The notes under the pieces: generated by a model | Told to the model about the DNA's origin: nothing | Seen by the model: the letters and a program-made list of their open reading frames with translations, nothing else | Database searches by the model: none | In this document: piece after piece, positions 1 to 8,959 of the stretch | Position numbering within the stretch: position 1 is the first letter of the stretch | How the letters are laid out: each line of letters begins with the position of its first letter | Position numbers and translations under genes: made by a program | Assembly: GCF_003347665.1 (NCBI RefSeq) | Contig: NZ_QDGA01000005.1 | Location: forward strand, 1-64,000 | Length of the DNA stretch: 64,000 bases | Origin: Microvirga calopogonii | Lineage (GTDB): Bacteria > Pseudomonadota > Alphaproteobacteria > Rhizobiales > Beijerinckiaceae | Reading direction: 5' to 3'

Positions 1-1077
<1,077 letters not shown>

Positions 1078-1084
1078 GGCTTCC

Positions 1085-1190
1085 GAGCATCGGACCCGAA
1101 AGCAGATTTGTACTTTCGGGGCCGATGCGAATCCTTTGAAATATGCATTGTTCAGAACCGAAAACCGGCGCCCCTTTTCGGCACAATGCA
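1085..1190. repeat. Two-hairpin dispersed repeat, copy 1
   Basis: Hairpin A (arms GAGCATCGGACCCGAAAG and CTTTCGGGGCCGATGC) is followed by an 11-base spacer and hairpin B (arms GCATTGTTC..CCGAAAA and TTTTCGGCACAATGC). The same A-spacer-B plan recurs near 24.3, 41.1 and 62.1 kb. It lies between ftsK and lolA and has no recognised coding role. It could affect mRNA stability between the two genes. Confidence 0.8.
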
Positions 1191-1285
1191 CTAATCGGAA
1201 CCTTGGCCGCTGGTCTGCGTCATTCTTTCGGGCCATGTACAATGGCCAAGCATCGGTCATGATGCTTCGAAGGAGATTGATCCGG

Positions 1286-2209
1286 ATGCGTCCCATCCCT
1301 CTCGTCAGCCTGGCGACCGCCCTCTGCGCGGGGGCCCTGCCGGCCGTGGCACAGACGCTTCCGATCGACATGATCCTGGCTCCGACCCGCCCGGCGGCGG
1401 CCCAGGCCTTCGGTCCTTCTCTCCCTCACCTGCCGACCGCCTCGTTCCACCACGCACGTCCGGCGGTCGCCGAGATCCCGCCGTCCCGGCCCGTGATCCC
1501 GAGGCCGGCCAATGCGGAGCAGGTTCTGGCCGCAACCGCGCCCCTGCCGCCGAGCCGCCCGGCCGTGACGGAGGTCGAACGCCCGTCGGAAGCAGAGCCC
1601 GTCGCCATCGCGCCAAGACCCGTCGTGACCGCGGCGGTGGAGCCCGTGGCCCTCGGCCAGCCCCTGCCGAACAGCACGGTGGTGGAGCGGGCGAACGCCT
1701 ATTTCACGAACCTGACCACGCTGGTGGCCGATTTCACGCAGATCGGCGGTGACGGACGGCGGCAGGGCGGCACCCTCTACCTCCAACGCCCCGGCAAGGT
1801 GCGGTTCGAATACGATCCACCCGCGACCCTGGAGGTGATCGCCGACGGGCGTTCGCTTGCCGTGCGCGATCGCAAGCTCGCTACCCAGGATCTCTATTCG
1901 ATCTCCCAGACCCCATTGAAGTTCCTCCTACGCGAGCAGGTCAATCTCGGCCGGGACATCCGGATCACCGGCATCACCAACGACGGCGATTCGGTGCGCA
2001 TCGGCCTGGAGGATTCATCGACCCTGGGCGGCACCTCGCGTATCACCCTCACTTTCGACCCCCAGGTGGAACACCTGAGCCAGTGGCGCATCGTCGACGC
2101 GCAAGGGTTCCAGACGGTGGTAGTGCTGGGCAAGACCGAGCGCGGCCGAAGGATCGACCAGGACCTGTTCAAGATCCAGTACGACATCCTCGTGGGTGGG
2201 AATAAGTAG
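1286..2209 (+). CDS. lolA: Outer-membrane lipoprotein carrier protein LolA, with long Pro-rich N-terminal linker
   Basis: LolA is the periplasmic shuttle that takes lipoproteins from LolCDE to the outer membrane. I chose the ATG at 1286 because an AGGAG lies 10 bases upstream and the protein then starts with a signal peptide (RPIPLVSLATALCAGALPAVA). The LolA fold occupies about residues 132-305, starting VVERANAYFTNLTTLVADFTQ, with the typical GTLYLQRPGKVRFEYDPP strand. Between signal peptide and domain is an unusual stretch of about 110 residues rich in Pro and Ala, with repeats such as PPSRPVI and PPSRPAV. The total of 307 aa is longer than the usual 200-220. In-frame starts at 1235, 1259 and 1262 have weaker ribosome sites. 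Confidence 0.9.
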   Translation: MRPIPLVSLATALCAGALPAVAQTLPIDMILAPTRPAAAQAFGPSLPHLPTASFHHARPAVAEIPPSRPVIPRPANAEQVLAATAPLPPSRPAVTEVERPSEAEPVAIAPRPVVTAAVEPVALGQPLPNSTVVERANAYFTNLTTLVADFTQIGGDGRRQGGTLYLQRPGKVRFEYDPPATLEVIADGRSLAVRDRKLATQDLYSISQTPLKFLLREQVNLGRDIRITGITNDGDSVRIGLEDSSTLGGTSRITLTFDPQVEHLSQWRIVDAQGFQTVVVLGKTERGRRIDQDLFKIQYDILVGGNK

Positions 2210-2221
2210 GTCTCTCTGGTC

Positions 2222-2256
2222 GATGTCATGGCCGGCCTTGTGCCGATGATGACATG
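2222..2256. repeat. REP-like palindrome (GTCATGGCCGG family)
   Basis: A short imperfect palindrome (GATGTCATGGCCGGCC .. GATGATGACATG) just after lolA. It belongs to the family also seen near 6.95, 10.97, 31.92 and 54.45 kb. It may act as the end-of-gene hairpin for lolA. Confidence 0.6.
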
Positions 2257-2358
2257 AGAGAACCAATCCCGGCTTTTTGGTGCGGGGATGCCGAGCTCGC
2301 CCTTCCCTCCGGCTGAAATCTGTCGTAGCCCGAGGAGGTCTTCCGAGGGGCTTTCTCC

Positions 2359-3174
2359 GTGCAACTGACCGTCTCGACCTGGAACATCAATTCCGTTCGC
2401 CTGCGCCTCGATCAGGTGGGCCGCTTCCTGAAGGAGCGCCGCCCGGACATCCTGTGCCTGCAGGAGACCAAGTGCCCGAACGACAAGCTGCCGCTCAAGG
2501 ACCTGCAGGCCTTCGGCTATCCCTTCGTGGTCCATATGGGCCAGAAGGGCTATAACGGCGTCGCCATCCTGTCCCGCTATCCGTTCTCCGAGACGAGCGT
2601 GATGGAGATGTGCGGCCGTCAGGACGCCCGCCACATCACCGTGACCCTGAGCCGCGAGGCCAAGGCGGCGGCGGGCCTCACGATCCATAACTTCTACGTC
2701 CCGGCGGGCGGCGATATTCCCGATCCGGACCTCAACGAGAAATTCCGGCACAAGCTCGATTTCATGGCCGAGATGCGCTCCTGGGGCGGCCGCGCGAAGC
2801 CCACTTCGGGTCCGGCGATCCTGGTCGGCGATCTCAACGTGGCGCCCCTGGAGCACGACGTGTGGAGCCACAAGCAGCTTCTGGACGTGGTGAGCCACAC
2901 CCCGGTCGAAACGGACGCGCTGGAGGAGTTGCGCCAGGAGGCGGAGTGGATCGACGCCATGCGGGTCCTGCGCCCCGAGCCCGAAAAGATCTATTCCTGG
3001 TGGAGCTACCGTTCGCCCGATTGGGCCGCCGCCGACAAGGGCCGCCGGCTCGATCACATCTGGCTGTCGAAGGGCATGCAGGACAGCCTGCGCTCCATCG
3101 ACGTCACCCGCGAGACCCGCGGCTGGGAGCGTCCCTCGGATCACGCCCCCGTGACGGCGGTGCTGGAGCTGTGA
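2359..3174 (+). CDS. xth: Exodeoxyribonuclease III (AP endonuclease family)
   Basis: A Mg-dependent 3'-5' exonuclease and AP endonuclease of the EEP superfamily, acting in base-excision repair. It has the N-terminal metal ligand motif (TWNINSVR, residues 7-14), LQETK with the catalytic Glu, GDLNVAP, and the C-terminal SDHAPV with catalytic His262. Its 271 aa match the family. The start is GTG at 2359, the first in-frame start before the conserved QLTVSTWNIN; a GAGG lies about 11 bases upstream. It is the third gene of the ftsK-lolA-xth run, an order common in Rhizobiales. Confidence 0.95.
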   Translation: MQLTVSTWNINSVRLRLDQVGRFLKERRPDILCLQETKCPNDKLPLKDLQAFGYPFVVHMGQKGYNGVAILSRYPFSETSVMEMCGRQDARHITVTLSREAKAAAGLTIHNFYVPAGGDIPDPDLNEKFRHKLDFMAEMRSWGGRAKPTSGPAILVGDLNVAPLEHDVWSHKQLLDVVSHTPVETDALEELRQEAEWIDAMRVLRPEPEKIYSWWSYRSPDWAAADKGRRLDHIWLSKGMQDSLRSIDVTRETRGWERPSDHAPVTAVLEL

Positions 3175-3261
3175 AAGTATAGTTCCGTCCTTATGCCTTT
3201 GAGATCTTATTAACCGCTTTTTGCGAAAGGTTCTGCACGACATTCCCTAAGGTAAATAGCC

Positions 3262-4971
3262 GTGCAGTTCTTCGCCAATCGGAAGCTTTCCCACCTCACG
3301 ACGGCCGCCATGGTGGCGTTCGTCGTCCTGACCGCCGCCGCTCTCTTCGCGGTCGTGTCCCTTCAGACCCGCTCGGACGTCCAGACCAAGGCGCTGGCCC
3401 AGCTGCAATCCAACGTGCGGACCTTCGTGGGCATCCTGCGCGGCTCCATCGACAGCCTTAACGTGAAGAAGGACGGCACGGGCGCCGTCACCGGGATCAC
3501 GGTGAACGACGACGCGGTGTTCTACAGCGACGAACTCGCCGACCGGATCGCCGAGGCGACGCAGGCCCCCGCCACGCTGTTCGTGAAGGATTCCAATGGA
3601 AACTTCATTCGCCGCGCCACCAACATGCGCAATCCCGACGGCTCCCGCGCGGTCGGCACGGCCATGGATCGCAACGGCGTGATCTTCCCCGTCGTGTCGG
3701 CGGGAGGCACCTATGTGGGCAAGGCCACGATCCTCGGAGCCGACTATCTTCTGGTGAACCTGCCTGTCTTCGGCCAGTCCGGACAGGTTCTGGGCGTCCT
3801 CGGCAGCGGGTATCAGGTCACCGCGCTCGAAGCCTCGGCAAACCGCCTCATGTGGCAGATGGGGATGGTCTCCCTCGCGGCCGTCCTCATGCTGACGCTG
3901 GCGGCGATCCTGTCGGCCCGGATGCTGTTCCGGCCGATTCCGAAACTGGCTCAGACCATGAAGAGCCTGGCCCATGGGGAGACGGCCCTGACGGTCCCGT
4001 ACGTGGCCTGGAAGAACGAGATCGGCGAGATGGCCCGGGCGGTGGAGATCTTCCGCGGGAACACGGTGGATCGTCAGCGGCTGGCCGCCGAGCAGGCCAC
4101 CGAGAGCGACGCGAAGATGCAGCGCGCCCTGAAGCTCGACGAGCTGACCCGCCATTTCGAGGCCAATGTCTCGGCCCTAACGCAAGGGCTGGCCGCTGCG
4201 GCCTCGGAAATGGAGGCGACCGCCCAGACCATGACGGTCACGGCCGACCGGACCAACCGGCAATCCGTCAGCGTGGCGGCAGCCGCCGAGCAGACCTCGA
4301 GCAGCGTGCAGACCGTCGCGGCGGCGACCGAGGAGATGTCGATCTCGATCCGGGAGATCGCCCGGCAGGTCAACCAGTCGTCCCAGATCTCGTTCGAGGC
4401 GGTCGAGAACGCCAAGCGGACGAACGGCATCGTGCAGGCCCTGTCGAGCAGCGCCGAGCGCATCGGCGACGTGATCACGCTGATCAACAACCTTGCCGCC
4501 CAGACCAACCTGCTGGCGCTCAACGCCACCATCGAGGCGGCCCGCGCGGGAGAAGCCGGCAAGGGTTTCGCCGTGGTGGCCTCCGAGGTGAAAAACCTCG
4601 CGACCCAGACCGCCAAGGCGACCGAGGAGATCGGCTCGCAGATCGCCCAGATTCAGGGAGCCACCCAGGAAGCCGTGGGCGCGATCCATGGCATCCAGAC
4701 CATCATCGACCAAATCTCGGCCATCTCGACCGGGATCGCGGCCGCCATGGAGGAGCAGGGCGCCACGACGGGCGAGATCTCGCGCAGTGTTCAGGAGGCC
4801 GCCCGCGGCACGGGCCAGGTGACGGAGAGCATCGACAGCGTGAAGCACGGTGCGGGCGAAACGGGCACTGCGGCCACGCAGGTTCTCGGCGCGGCCCAGG
4901 AACTCGCCCGCTACGCGGAAAACCTCAGCCGCGAGGTCGACGTCTTCCTGTCGGACGTGAAGGCGGCTTAA
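3262..4971 (+). CDS. Methyl-accepting chemotaxis protein (Cache sensor, HAMP, MCP signalling domain)
   Basis: An inner-membrane chemoreceptor of 569 aa. TM1 is at about residues 14-35, a periplasmic sensor of about 160 residues follows (single-Cache type, with the run [20 protein letters not shown]), and TM2 is at about 199-220. HAMP is at about 221-275 ([19 protein letters not shown]). The cytoplasmic coiled coil has the conserved hairpin tip [22 protein letters not shown] near residues 423-444, which contacts CheA/CheW. There is no C-terminal CheR-tethering pentapeptide. The start is GTG at 3262 with a weak TAAGG upstream. No chemotaxis kinase genes are nearby, so this is an orphan receptor; its ligand cannot be told from sequence. 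Confidence 0.94.
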   Translation: MQFFANRKLSHLTTAAMVAFVVLTAAALFAVVSLQTRSDVQTKALAQLQSNVRTFVGILRGSIDSLNVKKDGTGAVTGITVNDDAVFYSDELADRIAEATQAPATLFVKDSNGNFIRRATNMRNPDGSRAVGTAMDRNGVIFPVVSAGGTYVGKATILGADYLLVNLPVFGQSGQVLGVLGSGYQVTALEASANRLMWQMGMVSLAAVLMLTLAAILSARMLFRPIPKLAQTMKSLAHGETALTVPYVAWKNEIGEMARAVEIFRGNTVDRQRLAAEQATESDAKMQRALKLDELTRHFEANVSALTQGLAAAASEMEATAQTMTVTADRTNRQSVSVAAAAEQTSSSVQTVAAATEEMSISIREIARQVNQSSQISFEAVENAKRTNGIVQALSSSAERIGDVITLINNLAAQTNLLALNATIEAARAGEAGKGFAVVASEVKNLATQTAKATEEIGSQIAQIQGATQEAVGAIHGIQTIIDQISAISTGIAAAMEEQGATTGEISRSVQEAARGTGQVTESIDSVKHGAGETGTAATQVLGAAQELARYAENLSREVDVFLSDVKAA

Positions 4972-4990
4972 GGGGGATCCCCCTTAAGCC
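4965..4990. terminator. Perfect 26-bp palindrome shared by two convergent stop codons
   Basis: The arm GGCTTAAGGGGGA is followed immediately by its exact reverse complement, with no loop. It contains the TAA stop of the chemoreceptor (4969-4971) and, on the other strand, the TAA stop of the cNMP-binding protein (4984-4986). There is no T-tract on either side, so if it terminates transcription it does so through the stem alone or by convergent pausing. Confidence 0.6.
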
Positions 4991-5478
4991 TCGTCCGGCG
5001 CCTTCGCGGGAATTTCCTCGCCGTCGATGGCGATGAGCTGCTGGCGGACCCGCTCCAGGCCTTCCGTGAGGCGGGCCAGCTCGTCCGCCATGGCGTCCTG
5101 GATGGCCGCGGCGGCGTCGGGGAACTCCTCCAGCACCCGGCGCATGAGGCTCGGCGTCACGCGGATGATGGCCGAGGGTTCGCGGGCGGTGGCGGTCGCG
5201 CGACGCTCGATGCGGGCGAACAGGGCCGTCTGCCCGATAAGGGCGCCGGGACCGGCCACGAAGGCCTCGGGCGAACCGTTCTCGCTGGCGTCGAGCGCGA
5301 TGGCGCCGCGGCTCACCACGTAGCCGCCATCCGAGCGGTCACCCTTGCGGAACAGCACGTCGCCCTCGCGATAGGTCCGGCTTTCGGACGCGAAGGCGAC
5401 GAGGCGCAGGGCATCCCGCTCCAGCAGGTTGAACAGCGGAGCCTGGCTCAAGACCGCGATATCGTCGTCGAGCGCCAT
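4984..5478 (-). CDS. Cyclic-nucleotide-binding domain protein (Crp-like sensor without DNA-binding domain)
   Basis: A 164-aa protein consisting mainly of one cNMP-binding beta roll: PLFNLLERDALRLVAFASE, YREGDVLFRKGDRSDGGYVVSRG and GALIGQTALFA. The last position of the phosphate cassette is followed by RRATATARE. After the roll come two helices (residues about 115-150) and then the end; no helix-turn-helix follows, so it is not a full Crp/Fnr regulator. It lies 3 bases from the stop of the response regulator gene upstream and is almost certainly in the same operon, suggesting it feeds a signal into that regulator. Whether it binds cAMP or cGMP cannot be told. Confidence 0.85.
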   Translation of the reverse strand: MALDDDIAVLSQAPLFNLLERDALRLVAFASESRTYREGDVLFRKGDRSDGGYVVSRGAIALDASENGSPEAFVAGPGALIGQTALFARIERRATATAREPSAIIRVTPSLMRRVLEEFPDAAAAIQDAMADELARLTEGLERVRQQLIAIDGEEIPAKAPDEA

Positions 5479-5481
5479 GAT

Positions 5482-6168
5482 CTAAGGGATCAGCTTGTAG
5501 CCGCCGGGCTCGGTGACCAGGATGCTCGCGTTGGACGGATCGGCCTCGATCTTCTGGCGCAGACGGTAGATATGCGTTTCGAGGGTGTGGGTGGTCACAT
5601 TGGAATTGTAGCCCCAGACCTCGGTGAGCAGCGTATCGCGCCCGACCACCGCCTGACCGGCGCGGTAGAGATAGCGCAGGATCGCCGTTTCCTTTTCCGT
5701 CAGCTTGAGCTTGGAGCCCTTGTCGGTGGTGAGCAGCTTGGAGCCCGGTCGGAAGATGTAGGGGCCGATCTGGAACACCGCGTCCTCGCTCGCCTCGTAT
5801 TGGCGCAGCTGGGCCCGGATGCGGGCGAGCAGCACGGCGAACTTGAACGGCTTGACCACGTAATCGTTGGCACCGGCCTCGAGGCCCATCACCGTATCGG
5901 TGTCCGATCCTTGCGCCGTGAGCATGATGATCGGGCTGCGGAAGCCGTTCTGGCGCATGACCTTGACCGCCTCCCGCCCATCCATGTCGGGCAGGCCCAC
6001 ATCCATGATGGCGAGATCGATCCGGTCCCCCTTCACCGCCTCAATGGCGCCGGTGGCCGTGTCGGCGGTCGCAACCTGAAACTCGTCATAAAATCCGAGC
6101 TGTTCGGCTAGGGTGTCGCGCAGGTCCTGATCGTCATCGACGACGAGGAGGCGGCTGGCATTCGACAT
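5482..6168 (-). CDS. OmpR/PhoB-family response regulator
   Basis: A two-domain regulator of 228 aa. The receiver has DDD at residues 11-13, phospho-acceptor Asp56 (LAIMDVGLPDMDG), Thr84 and Lys106 (VVKPF). A winged-helix DNA-binding domain (about 130-228) follows, with the transactivation helix LETHIYRLRQKIE. I chose the ATG at 6168 because the receiver begins directly after it (MSNASRLLVVDDD); the frame stays open to 6291 but that part has no domain. No histidine kinase is adjacent, so its partner is elsewhere. It is co-transcribed with the cNMP-binding protein gene. Confidence 0.9.
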   Translation of the reverse strand: MSNASRLLVVDDDQDLRDTLAEQLGFYDEFQVATADTATGAIEAVKGDRIDLAIMDVGLPDMDGREAVKVMRQNGFRSPIIMLTAQGSDTDTVMGLEAGANDYVVKPFKFAVLLARIRAQLRQYEASEDAVFQIGPYIFRPGSKLLTTDKGSKLKLTEKETAILRYLYRAGQAVVGRDTLLTEVWGYNSNVTTHTLETHIYRLRQKIEADPSNASILVTEPGGYKLIP

Positions 6169-6403
6169 CTCAAACCCTTCAACACGAGGAACCGCGACAT
6201 GGCAGAAGCGGCCTTCCAATAGCGAAAAATCCTCAAGCCTCAAGCCGGTTCGTTCGCTCTCTTGTCGCCGCGCACGATCCGGTTCGACCATCGCCGCCCG
6301 GGTTTCGCCGGCGCAAGCCTTGAGCTTCGGATCATGCTCGACGCATAAGAGTAGTCATTCCCAGCTTGACAACAAGAGGGACCTCCCGTCCCTTCCACTG
6401 CCG

Positions 6404-6937
6404 ATGAAACGTTCTCGCGTCAATGTCATCCGCGTCTTTCGCTCCCCGCTCGACCACCGGCGCGGGCGCCTCGAGGCCGGCAACCTCGTTGTTCCCTGCG
6501 CCCTGGGGCGTTCCGGCACGAGCCATGCCAAGCGCGAGGGCGACGGCGCCTCGCCGGTCGGGCGCTTCCGGATCCTGCAGGCCTTCTACCGGCCCGACCA
6601 CGGCCCACGCCCCCGGACCGGCCTCGGCTTAAGGCCGATCCGCCCGAGCGACGGCTGGTCGGACGACGTGAGGGACCGCCGCTACAACCGGCTCGTGCCC
6701 CTGCCCTGCCCGACCAGCCATGAGACGATGTGGCGGGACGATCATCTTTACGACGTGGTGCTAGACATCGCCTGGAACCGCGGGCCGATCGTCAAGGGCC
6801 GCGGCAGCGCCATCTTCCTCCACCTCGCCCGCCCGGGCTTCCTGCCCACGGAAGGCTGCGTCGCCGTCGACAAACGCATGATCCGCCGCCTGCTGGAGCG
6901 GATCGGGCCCAAGACGCGGATCGAGATCCTGGGGTAA
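6404..6937 (+). CDS. L,D-transpeptidase (YkuD) family protein
   Basis: YkuD-fold enzymes form 3-3 peptidoglycan crosslinks or attach proteins to peptidoglycan, using a catalytic Cys. Here the active-site region is SAIFLHLARPGFLPTEGCVAV with His140 and Cys152. The usual S/T-H-G-C-I/V is replaced by TEGCV, a variant typical of the branch whose members are short and lack a peptidoglycan-binding domain. I chose the ATG at 6404 (MKRSRVNVIRV) because the domain starts right after it. There is no obvious signal peptide, which is odd for a periplasmic enzyme, and 177 aa is short. It is divergent from the response regulator. Confidence 0.82.
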   Translation: MKRSRVNVIRVFRSPLDHRRGRLEAGNLVVPCALGRSGTSHAKREGDGASPVGRFRILQAFYRPDHGPRPRTGLGLRPIRPSDGWSDDVRDRRYNRLVPLPCPTSHETMWRDDHLYDVVLDIAWNRGPIVKGRGSAIFLHLARPGFLPTEGCVAVDKRMIRRLLERIGPKTRIEILG

Positions 6938-6943
6938 TGCCAG

Positions 6944-6977
6944 TCGTCATGGCCGGCCCGGTGCTGGTGATGACATG
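6944..6977. repeat. REP-like palindrome (GTCATGGCCGG family)
   Basis: CAGTCGTCATGGCCGGCCCGG then GTGATGACATGG, placed directly after the L,D-transpeptidase stop. It is the same family and the same end-of-gene position as the copy after lolA. Confidence 0.6.
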
Positions 6978-7028
6978 GAGTGTATTCATCGCGGCGCTTC
7001 CCGACGTGAAGGCGCTTCCCTTAGCCCT

Positions 7029-7079
7029 CGTCCTTCGAGACGGTCACTGACGTGACCTCCTCAGGATGAGGTCTGAGGT
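7029..7079. repeat. REP-like palindrome (CTCGTCCTTCGAGAC .. CTCAGGATGAGG family)
   Basis: The arms read CCTCGTCCTTCGAGAC and CCTCCTCAGGATGAGG. They resemble the very common Rhizobiales repeat in which 'CCTCATCCTGAGG' faces 'TCGAAGGATGAGG'. It lies in the 192-base convergent gap between the L,D-transpeptidase and the ABC-F gene; nothing else is seen in that gap. Confidence 0.55.
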
Positions 7080-7129
7080 GAGCCAGCAAGGCTTCATTTC
7101 CGCAACTCATGAAGCGCGTCAGCCACCCC

Positions 7130-8644
7130 TCACCCAACCACACTCTCATAAAACTCCTCCGGCCCATCGATCTCGCGCAGCCTGCCTCTTTCGATGAGCA
7201 GAAACCGCGTGCCGATGGTTTTGACGAAGCTGCGGTCGTGGGACACGACGATGCAGGTAGCCTGCGCGTCGAGGATTTCGGATTCCAGCTGCTCGCGGCC
7301 TGAAATGTCCACGTGGTTGGTGGGCTCGTCCATGAGATAGACGTTCGGCTCAGACAGGCGCAGGGCGAGCAGGCCGAGCCGTGCCTTCTGGCCCGGCGAC
7401 AGTTTCGCGATGGATAAATCTTGCCTCTCGATGGAAAAGCCCGCTTCGGCCAGCACCGCGCGGCTGCGCTGATCGCCTAGGCGGAAGCGCGACAGGATGA
7501 AGTCGTGCGCGGTGCTCCTTTCCGGCAACTGCGCCATGTCCTGGTCCACATAGCCGAGGGCGAGGCTCGGATTGACGCGAATACCGGGCAGCCCGTCCGG
7601 ACGGTTCATCGCTCCGTGCAGCAGGCGCACGAATTGCGATTTACCCGCGCCGTTGCGGCCGAGCACGACGATGCGCTCACCCTGCGCCACATCGAGTTTC
7701 GGAATCGTGAAAAGATTTCGCCCATCCGGCGCCTGCACGGTGACGGTCTCCAGCGCCACGAGAACCCGCGCATGGGTGCCGCGATTGGCAAGCCTGATCT
7801 CGCCCGGCCGCTCCTTGTGCACGGAACGCGCGGTCTGCTCCAAGGCGTCCGCGCGGCGCTTGATCTGCGCGGATTTGATCTGCGCCGCATCGCTGCCGCT
7901 GTTGATGCCCACATTGCGCAACACCGAGGCGCTTTGGCGAAGGCGCTTGACCTCGCGCAGGGTCTTGTCGCGCTGCGTCTGCGCCGCCGCATCATGCCCG
8001 TTGAGCAAGGCGCGGGCGCCACGATAGGAATGCGAGAAGACAACGGATTCCTCGGGCCGCAGGAAAAGGGTTTTCGTCGTACAGGCATCGAGGAAGTCGC
8101 GGTCGTGGCTCGCGACCACGATGGGCGCGGTATAGCTCGCCGCATTGATCCAGGCTTCCAGCTTGAAGAGCTTTTCGAGGTCGAGATGGTTCGTGGGCTC
8201 GTCGAGCAGAAGCAGATCCGGTTGGGTGATCCACGCCCGCGCGATGAGCGCGAGGCGCTGCCAGCCGCCGCTGAGCGCGCGCATCGGCAATGTGCGCAGG
8301 TCGGCGGGCGCTTTGAACTCGTCGAGCACCATGTCGACGCGCCATTCCTGACCCTCGCGCTCGTTCGCCGGCAAGGCCCGATGCAGCATGTCATGCAGGG
8401 ACAGGTCGAGCAGGTTCGCGGGTACGTCCTGCTCCACGAGCGCGATGCGCAATCCTCGCGAGCGGACGATGTCGCCATGCGTCGGTTCGACAAGACCGGC
8501 GAGACATTTGAGAAGCGTCGATTTTCCGGCGCCGTTGGCGGCCACGAGACCGAGGCGGTCGCCCTCGCCGATGACGAGGTTCAAGTTCTGAAAAAGGGGT
8601 GTATGGGCAATGACGGTGACATTGCGAAGGCTCAAAGCGGCCAT
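7130..8644 (-). CDS. ABC-F family ATPase (ribosome-associated, duplicated ABC domains)
   Basis: A soluble protein of 504 aa with two ABC modules and no membrane segments, the hallmark of the ABC-F family that binds the ribosomal E-site (translation factors and antibiotic-protection proteins). Module 1 has AANGAGKST, signature ALSGGWQRL and LLLDEPTNHLD. Module 2 has LGRNGAGKSQ, KLSPGQKARLGL and YLMDEPTNHVD. Between them is a basic helical linker (about residues 230-290). Second-module Walker A ends in Gln rather than Ser/Thr (GKSQ). The subfamily (Uup, EttA, YheS or resistance type) cannot be fixed without a tree. It stands alone. Confidence 0.9.
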   Translation of the reverse strand: MAALSLRNVTVIAHTPLFQNLNLVIGEGDRLGLVAANGAGKSTLLKCLAGLVEPTHGDIVRSRGLRIALVEQDVPANLLDLSLHDMLHRALPANEREGQEWRVDMVLDEFKAPADLRTLPMRALSGGWQRLALIARAWITQPDLLLLDEPTNHLDLEKLFKLEAWINAASYTAPIVVASHDRDFLDACTTKTLFLRPEESVVFSHSYRGARALLNGHDAAAQTQRDKTLREVKRLRQSASVLRNVGINSGSDAAQIKSAQIKRRADALEQTARSVHKERPGEIRLANRGTHARVLVALETVTVQAPDGRNLFTIPKLDVAQGERIVVLGRNGAGKSQFVRLLHGAMNRPDGLPGIRVNPSLALGYVDQDMAQLPERSTAHDFILSRFRLGDQRSRAVLAEAGFSIERQDLSIAKLSPGQKARLGLLALRLSEPNVYLMDEPTNHVDISGREQLESEILDAQATCIVVSHDRSFVKTIGTRFLLIERGRLREIDGPEEFYESVVG

Positions 8645-8959
8645 GGAGACATCTCATTGGTGCGGCGCGTTCGGGCAGAAGCCATCGGAAGCGCGAAAAA
8701 TCTTGAACGTGTCAGGCGCCTGAATCCTTGCGGAGCCAAAAGCGCGATGAGCCGTTCAGAGCTGACCAGAATGAGATGGAGACAGAGAGAAGGCTGTCAG
8801 ATCCGTTCGACGGTCGGCCCTGCAACAAGCTGCTGCAGGGCGTGCCAGGGGCCGAACTTGCGTTGATGCATTGCTTCAAACATGCAGCCCTCCCTGGTTC
8901 GAATGCCGATCGAAAATTTAAGCTTAACCGGGATGCGCCAGAGATGCAATCTCGAGACG
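8645..8959. other. 315-base gap with one possible small gene
   Basis: Between the ABC-F gene and the LysR gene. Apart from the possible 28-residue reading frame at 8797-8883 on the minus strand I see no domain-bearing frame, RNA gene or repeat here. Longer frames on the plus strand lack a ribosome site and family resemblance. Confidence 0.6.
8797..8883 (-). CDS. Possible 28-residue small protein
   Basis: A minus-strand frame of 28 codons plus TGA. A strong ribosome-binding site (GGGAGGG) lies 4 bases before the ATG. The peptide begins MFEAMHQRKFGPWHALQQ and ends TVERI. It has no membrane segment, and its Gln/Trp/His-rich start is not low-complexity. I do not recognise the family. It is oriented like the LysR and ABC-F genes that flank it. 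The strong ribosome site at ideal spacing is the main support. Confidence 0.4.
   Translation of the reverse strand: MFEAMHQRKFGPWHALQQLVAGPTVERI

Noticed and set aside
1197-1221. Possible EcfG promoter before lolA (GGAAC-N16-CGTC)
   Set aside because: The -10 has a mismatch, the first part adjoins a repeat, and lolA is an essential housekeeping gene co-oriented with ftsK; chance match is likely.
3200-3235. CtrA-like half-site (TTATTAACC) before the chemoreceptor
   Set aside because: Only one TTAA half is present; no partner at 7 bases.
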